Assembly (NCBI RefSeq): GCF_020075495.1
Contig: NZ_JABYQT010000015.1
Span: 1-61,451 of the forward strand
DNA from: Vreelandella aquamarina
GTDB lineage: Bacteria; Pseudomonadota; Gammaproteobacteria; Pseudomonadales; Halomonadaceae
Length of the DNA stretch: 61,451 bases
Reading direction: 5' to 3'
Part shown: piece after piece, positions 55,884 through 61,451 of the stretch
How positions within the stretch are numbered: the stretch's first letter is position 1
How the letters are laid out: each line of letters opens with the position of its first letter
Translations under genes and position numbers: made by a program
The notes under the pieces: generated by a model
What the model was told of the DNA's origin: nothing
Databases searched by the model: none
The model's input: only the letters and a program-made list of their open reading frames with translations

Positions 55884-56207
55884 ATGGCTAATAATGTTGA
55901 TGTTACCAACGCCAATTTTGAGCAAGAAGTTCTCAATGCCGAACAGCCTGTCCTGCTGAAGTTCTGGGCGCCCTGGTGTGGGCCGTGTAAAGTCATGGCG
56001 CCTGTGGTCGACGAAGTGGCTGCTGAACGCGGCGACAACCTGAAAGTGGTGAGTGTAAACGTCGATGACGCACCGGAGATTGCCGCTGAGCAAGGCGTGC
56101 GCGGTGTGCCTACCGTCATGCTGTTCAAGTCCGGTACCAAGGTCGCCTCACTGGTTGGCGCGCAGTCCAAGACGCAGCTGACTCAGTTCATCGATCAGAA
56201 CGCCTGA
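55884..56207 (+). CDS. trxA: thioredoxin
   Basis: 107 residues, standard TrxA. Active-site WCGPC is at residues 31-35, the cis-Pro is in RGVPTVMLF. ATG 55884 has GGGAG and gives MANNVDVTNANFEQEVL; the in-frame extension to 55824 is not conserved. It reduces protein disulfides and would be the electron donor for the nearby CysH. In many relatives trxA sits beside rho; that gene is not seen here. Confidence 0.95.
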   Translation: MANNVDVTNANFEQEVLNAEQPVLLKFWAPWCGPCKVMAPVVDEVAAERGDNLKVVSVNVDDAPEIAAEQGVRGVPTVMLFKSGTKVASLVGAQSKTQLTQFIDQNA

Positions 56208-56214
56208 CAAGCAT

Positions 56215-56243
56215 GACAACCGCTGGCGCTGCCGGCGGTTGTC
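56215..56243. terminator. stem-loop between trxA and the AI-2E permease (no U-tract)
   Basis: GACAACCGC (56215-56223) and GCGGTTGTC (56235-56243) form a 9-base perfect stem with an 11-base loop, seven bases past the trxA stop and seven before the convergent stop. Confidence 0.55.
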
Positions 56244-56249
56244 GCTTGC

Positions 56250-57395
56250 CTACGGGCTCCCCTCTTCTTCACCCTTGCCTGCCTGATCCTCGTTTTTGCG
56301 CTTCCACGGCGCCCGCCCGGCATCCTGTCGACTCAGGTAACGCCCCGTACGATGCTTGCCTGGGCCAAGAAAATGCGCAATCCAGCGCGTTTGCGGATGG
56401 CTGTCCAGTGCGATCTTGAGCGTCATGGTCAGCACCACGGATAACAGCATCCCCGCCGCCCCGAAGATCCACCCCCAGACCACCAGCGACAAGAACGCCA
56501 CGAAAGTAGAAAGTCCCAGCGCCTGCCCCATCACGCGAGGCTCGATCAGGTTACCCAGCACGAAATTGATCACCAGATAAGCAGACGCCAGCAGCAGCGC
56601 CTGAAGCACGCCCCCATCCTGGGAAACCAGCAGCAGCAATACCGGTGGAATCGCCGCCAGTGCCGAGCCGATATTGGGAATGAAATTGAGCCCAAAGGCC
56701 AGCACGCCCCACAGCAGCGGGAAATCGACACCCACCATCAGACACGAAAACCAGACCAGCACCCCGGTTGCAAGGCTGATCACGGTCTTGACCGCCAGAT
56801 AGCGCTTGAGCGTAAGGCTGAACTCGCTGAAACGCTTCAAACTCGGGGCCGGGTTCTCGAGTGCCCGGGACACCTTCTGGCGAAAATTGAGCGTTTCAAA
56901 CAGCATGAAGATGACCAGCAGCGCCACGATACCACTCTGCATGACCATGTTGCCGATTTCGCTCAGCAGCGTAGCAACCCAGGACCCCTCCTCGTCCATG
57001 GCGAATGCTTCCGTCAGTTGGTCAGGGTCGACGGCAAACCCATGCGACGCCAGTGTATTCAGCAAATCCCAGTAATGCTCGTAAAGACGTGCCTCGATAT
57101 CAGGCAGCGCCGCCACGAAGGTACTGAAACTGTTGACCACCAGAACGCCAAGCAGCGACAAGAAGCCCAGCAGAATGAACAGCGTCAAAAGTGCTGCGGT
57201 GCGCATGCTCAGCCCGCAGCGATGCAGCCACTGAACAGGAGACGTGCATACCACGGCGATAAATACAGCCAGCAGCAAGGGCACAAGTAGATCTGCTCCC
57301 AGCTTCATCCCCGCGATGATGACCACCAGGGCAGCCAATGCCAGGGTGGAATTCAAGGGAAGACTTCGATAACCATCATCCGACAACTTTGCCAT
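56250..57395 (-). CDS. AI-2E family transporter
   Basis: 381-residue membrane protein of the AI-2 exporter/PerM superfamily. The hallmark segments are two N-terminal helices (about 17-60), a soluble stretch of about 100 residues, then FGLNFIPNIGSALAAIPP, GNLIEPRVMGQALGLST and the final helices to about 345. The C-terminal 35 residues are charged. Members export autoinducer-2 or act as Na+/H+ antiporters in halophiles; which applies here cannot be told from sequence, though the halophilic context makes ion transport plausible. Confidence 0.88.
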   Translation of the reverse strand: MAKLSDDGYRSLPLNSTLALAALVVIIAGMKLGADLLVPLLLAVFIAVVCTSPVQWLHRCGLSMRTAALLTLFILLGFLSLLGVLVVNSFSTFVAALPDIEARLYEHYWDLLNTLASHGFAVDPDQLTEAFAMDEEGSWVATLLSEIGNMVMQSGIVALLVIFMLFETLNFRQKVSRALENPAPSLKRFSEFSLTLKRYLAVKTVISLATGVLVWFSCLMVGVDFPLLWGVLAFGLNFIPNIGSALAAIPPVLLLLVSQDGGVLQALLLASAYLVINFVLGNLIEPRVMGQALGLSTFVAFLSLVVWGWIFGAAGMLLSVVLTMTLKIALDSHPQTRWIAHFLGPGKHRTGRYLSRQDAGRAPWKRKNEDQAGKGEEEGSP

Positions 57396-57576
57396 AGCCC
57401 CGCCCTTTGCCAGTTATCCGTACATAATGGCTGCTATATGTGCATTGCACAAACCGTGCAAGCAATAAGCAACTGTTTTGCGTCGGCTCTTCGCCAGTGA
57501 ACTTTCCCTTGCGCGGCCATTCCAAGCAACGTCTACACTAGTTGACGCACCTCTTCATTCAGCAAGGGAATCATCC

Positions 57577-59629
<2,053 letters not shown>

Positions 59630-59831
59630 TTATTCCTTGGCCAGAATTCAGTTAAACATGGCGCCTGGCGCCAGCATCAAAGGCCTCTATTGTAGGCAAA
59701 AGCGCTGCAAGGGGCTATGGGGGTCGTGCCACGGGCTTCTGCGCTGGCCCACCAAAAGGTGATAAAGTGCCTGCCGAGTTGTAAGCCCACGTTTCTTATC
59801 GATTAATCAGCATGACAAGGAGGATATGCCC

Positions 59832-61082
59832 GTGAGCACATCGCAAGGCACATTCGGATGGTGGCGGCGCATCGCCCTATGGAAAAAGATCCTGGCGGGT
59901 CTGGCACTCGGCATACTGGCCGGCGCGCTGCTGGGCGAAGACGCCAGCGTGTTCAAGCCGCTGGGAGATATCTTCATCAACGGTATCATGATGCTGATCG
60001 TACCGCTGGTGTTCTCGACCCTGGTGGTGGGTATCACTTCAATGCGCGACCCGCAGAAAATGGGCCGCATTGGCGCGCGCACCATTTCCCTTTACCTGCT
60101 GACCACCGCATTTGCGATCAGTATCGGCCTGCTGCTCTCGACCCTGCTGCAACCTGGTGCCGGCGTAAACATGAGTCTTGATGGCAGCGTTGAAGCAAGC
60201 GAGGCGCCCACGCTTGCCTCCATACTGATCGACCTGGTGCCGCGCAACCCGATTGACGCGCTTGCCAACGGCAATATCCTGCAGATCATCGTGTTCGCGA
60301 TCGGATTGGGGATATCGCTCACCCTGATCGGCGAGAAAGGCGAACCCCTGGTGAACCTCTTCGACAGCTTTGCCGAGGCAATGTACAAGCTCACGGGTAT
60401 CGTCATGGCATTTGCTCCCTTTGGTGTATTTGGCCTGATCGCACACGTTTCCGGCCAGTACGGCCTGGAAATACTGCTCCCGCTGGCCAAGCTGATCGGC
60501 GTGGTGTATCTGGCCTCGGCGCTTCATGTCCTGGTGGTGTATTCAGGCTTTATCGGCCTGCTTGGACGGCTCAACCCGGTGCGCTATCTCAAGGGCAGCC
60601 TGGATGCCATGATGATCGCCTTCTCCTCTGCCTCCTCGGCAGGCTCCCTGCCGGTATCCATCCGCTGTGCGCAGCAGAACCTGGGCGTCTCGGAAGGGGT
60701 TTCAGGCTTCGTGCTGCCGGTAGGCGCCACCATCAACATGGATGGCACGGCGCTTTATCAGGGCGTGGTGGTACTATTTATTGCACAGATGCTGGGGATC
60801 GAGCTGACGCTGGTCGATTACGGCATGATCGTGGCCACCGGCACGCTCGCCTCCATCGGTACCGCAGGCGTGCCTGGCGCCGGGTTGATCATGCTCTCGA
60901 TCGTCATGGCGCAGATTGGCCTGCCACTGGAAGCCATTGCCGTGATCGCCGGTATCGACCGGATTCTGGATATGGCACGCACCAGCGTCAATGTCGCAGG
61001 CGACATCATGGTCACCACGCTGGTGGGCAAAAGCGAAGGCGAATTGAATCTGGATATCTATAACGCCGACAACAAGGCCTGA
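59832..61082 (+). CDS. dicarboxylate/amino acid:cation symporter (DAACS family)
   Basis: 416 residues of the GltP/GltT/DctA superfamily. It has eight membrane helices with the re-entrant loops SSASSAGSLPVS and the NMDGTALYQG motif that binds substrate and Na+ or H+. Imports glutamate, aspartate or C4-dicarboxylates. The AAGGAGG ribosome site ends only two bases before an ATG (59826) but eight before GTG 59832, so the GTG is the better start. A stem-loop follows. Confidence 0.92.
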   Translation: MSTSQGTFGWWRRIALWKKILAGLALGILAGALLGEDASVFKPLGDIFINGIMMLIVPLVFSTLVVGITSMRDPQKMGRIGARTISLYLLTTAFAISIGLLLSTLLQPGAGVNMSLDGSVEASEAPTLASILIDLVPRNPIDALANGNILQIIVFAIGLGISLTLIGEKGEPLVNLFDSFAEAMYKLTGIVMAFAPFGVFGLIAHVSGQYGLEILLPLAKLIGVVYLASALHVLVVYSGFIGLLGRLNPVRYLKGSLDAMMIAFSSASSAGSLPVSIRCAQQNLGVSEGVSGFVLPVGATINMDGTALYQGVVVLFIAQMLGIELTLVDYGMIVATGTLASIGTAGVPGAGLIMLSIVMAQIGLPLEAIAVIAGIDRILDMARTSVNVAGDIMVTTLVGKSEGELNLDIYNADNKA

Positions 61083-61098
61083 CGCTCACGACAGGCTT

Positions 61099-61126
61099 CA
61101 TGCCCCGCGGTGCACCCCGGGGCATG
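61099..61126 (+). terminator. GC-rich stem-loop after the DAACS symporter (no U-tract)
   Basis: CATGCCCCG (61099-61107) and CGGGGCATG (61118-61126) form a perfect 9-base stem with a 10-base loop, 17 bases past the symporter stop. No T-run. Confidence 0.55.
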
Positions 61127-61234
61127 TGGCAAGATACCACCGCTTGCCAGGCAGCCATTAGGGTGCAGCCTTGAAAGCGCTGAGGTAAAGTAGCGCTCTC
61201 TTTTCATGCTCCGGCAGTGACGGCCTGAACGAAT

Positions 61235-61451
61235 ATGATTGCACCCCTGGACCTGCGCAGCGCCCCGTTTGAACGCTTGGGTACCCACTATCTGCGTTTT
61301 CTGGAAGCCCTTAAAACACGCGGTTTCGAAGGCGAGATCGCCCCGGACTACGCCCAGCGCACGGTGCTCGCCACCGACAACTCGATCTACCAGCGCCTGC
61401 CCCAGGCCGCCGTGTTTCCGCGCCACGCCGAAGACCTCGAGCGCCTGGCCA
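61235..61451 (+). CDS. ydiJ: FAD-binding/Fe-S oxidoreductase YdiJ, N-terminus (partial)
   Basis: 72 codons before the window ends. MIAPLDLRSAPFERLGTHYL, then LKTRGFEGEIAPDYAQRTVLATDNSIYQ and PRHAEDLERLA match the start of YdiJ, a large FAD/[4Fe-4S] dehydrogenase shown in E. coli to act on D-2-hydroxyglutarate. The rest is outside the window, so the family call rests on this N-terminus alone. No strong ribosome site precedes the ATG. Confidence 0.8.
   Translation, partial: MIAPLDLRSAPFERLGTHYLRFLEALKTRGFEGEIAPDYAQRTVLATDNSIYQRLPQAAVFPRHAEDLERLA

Overview
The window reads as about 61 kb of core chromosome from a halophilic gammaproteobacterium of the Halomonas type. Three things point there: the 5' end of a 16S rRNA gene at the left edge carries a Halomonas-like V1 region, GC content is high, and the gene neighbourhoods are Pseudomonas/Halomonas-like (gacA-uvrC-pgsA, lapA-lapB-pyrF, rnd-ycgL-acpH-ycgN, prpBC-acnD-prpF under a GntR regulator). 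No phage, transposase, CRISPR array or toxin island was seen.

Layout. 1-600: start of a minus-strand rRNA operon with tandem promoters and a boxA leader. 600-7200: fatty or branched acyl-CoA catabolism (acyl-CoA dehydrogenase, SDR dehydrogenase, acyl-CoA ligase, TetR regulator, divergent thiolase). 7200-12000: pstSCAB phosphate transporter behind a Pho box. 12200-14830: chemoreceptor and transaldolase. 14890-18540: an HsbA/HsbR-like STAS-phosphatase switch, MlaA lipoprotein and a KAS III-like enzyme. 18650-24480: HrpA helicase and FadD. 24690-28450: glutamine amidotransferase, a small membrane protein, oligopeptidase B and an uncatalogued 51-residue ORF. 28500-34450: ycgN, acpH, ycgL, rnd, recR, ybaB, dnaX, grxD. 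34630-39150: argF, tRNA-Ala, gacA, uvrC, pgsA. 39180-39590: tRNA-Gly, tRNA-Cys and tRNA-Leu, plus a broken tRNA-Gly 3' fragment. 39740-44800: nadB, ygfX, sdhE, ihfB, lapA, lapB, pyrF. 45000-52400: a ComEA-like protein and the complete methylcitrate (propionate) operon. 52430-61451: pabB, cysH, cysB, trxA, an AI-2E family permease, a SIMPL protein, serS, a DAACS symporter and the start of ydiJ.

How the genes connect. Carbon use dominates. The acyl-CoA dehydrogenase at 616 and fadD both carry a [CG]AAAC-N4-GTTT[GC] dyad of the PsrA type, so they may share a fatty-acid-responsive repressor encoded elsewhere. Propionyl-CoA made by odd-chain or branched-chain oxidation would feed the prp operon, which has its own dyad in the leader of its first gene. 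cysH, cysB and trxA cluster the PAPS reductase, its likely regulator and its electron donor. The phosphate transporter has a Pho box.

No wholly new multi-gene system is visible. The less ordinary items are small: a terminator U-tract that appears to double as the rRNA promoter UP element, a duplicated translation start in front of the amidotransferase, a split tRNA-Gly remnant, a phosphatase regulator whose receiver lacks its phospho-acceptor, a set of GC-rich stem-loops without U-tracts at gene ends, and the 51-residue ORF. All calls come from reading the sequence; family assignments rest on recalled motifs, not on database searches.
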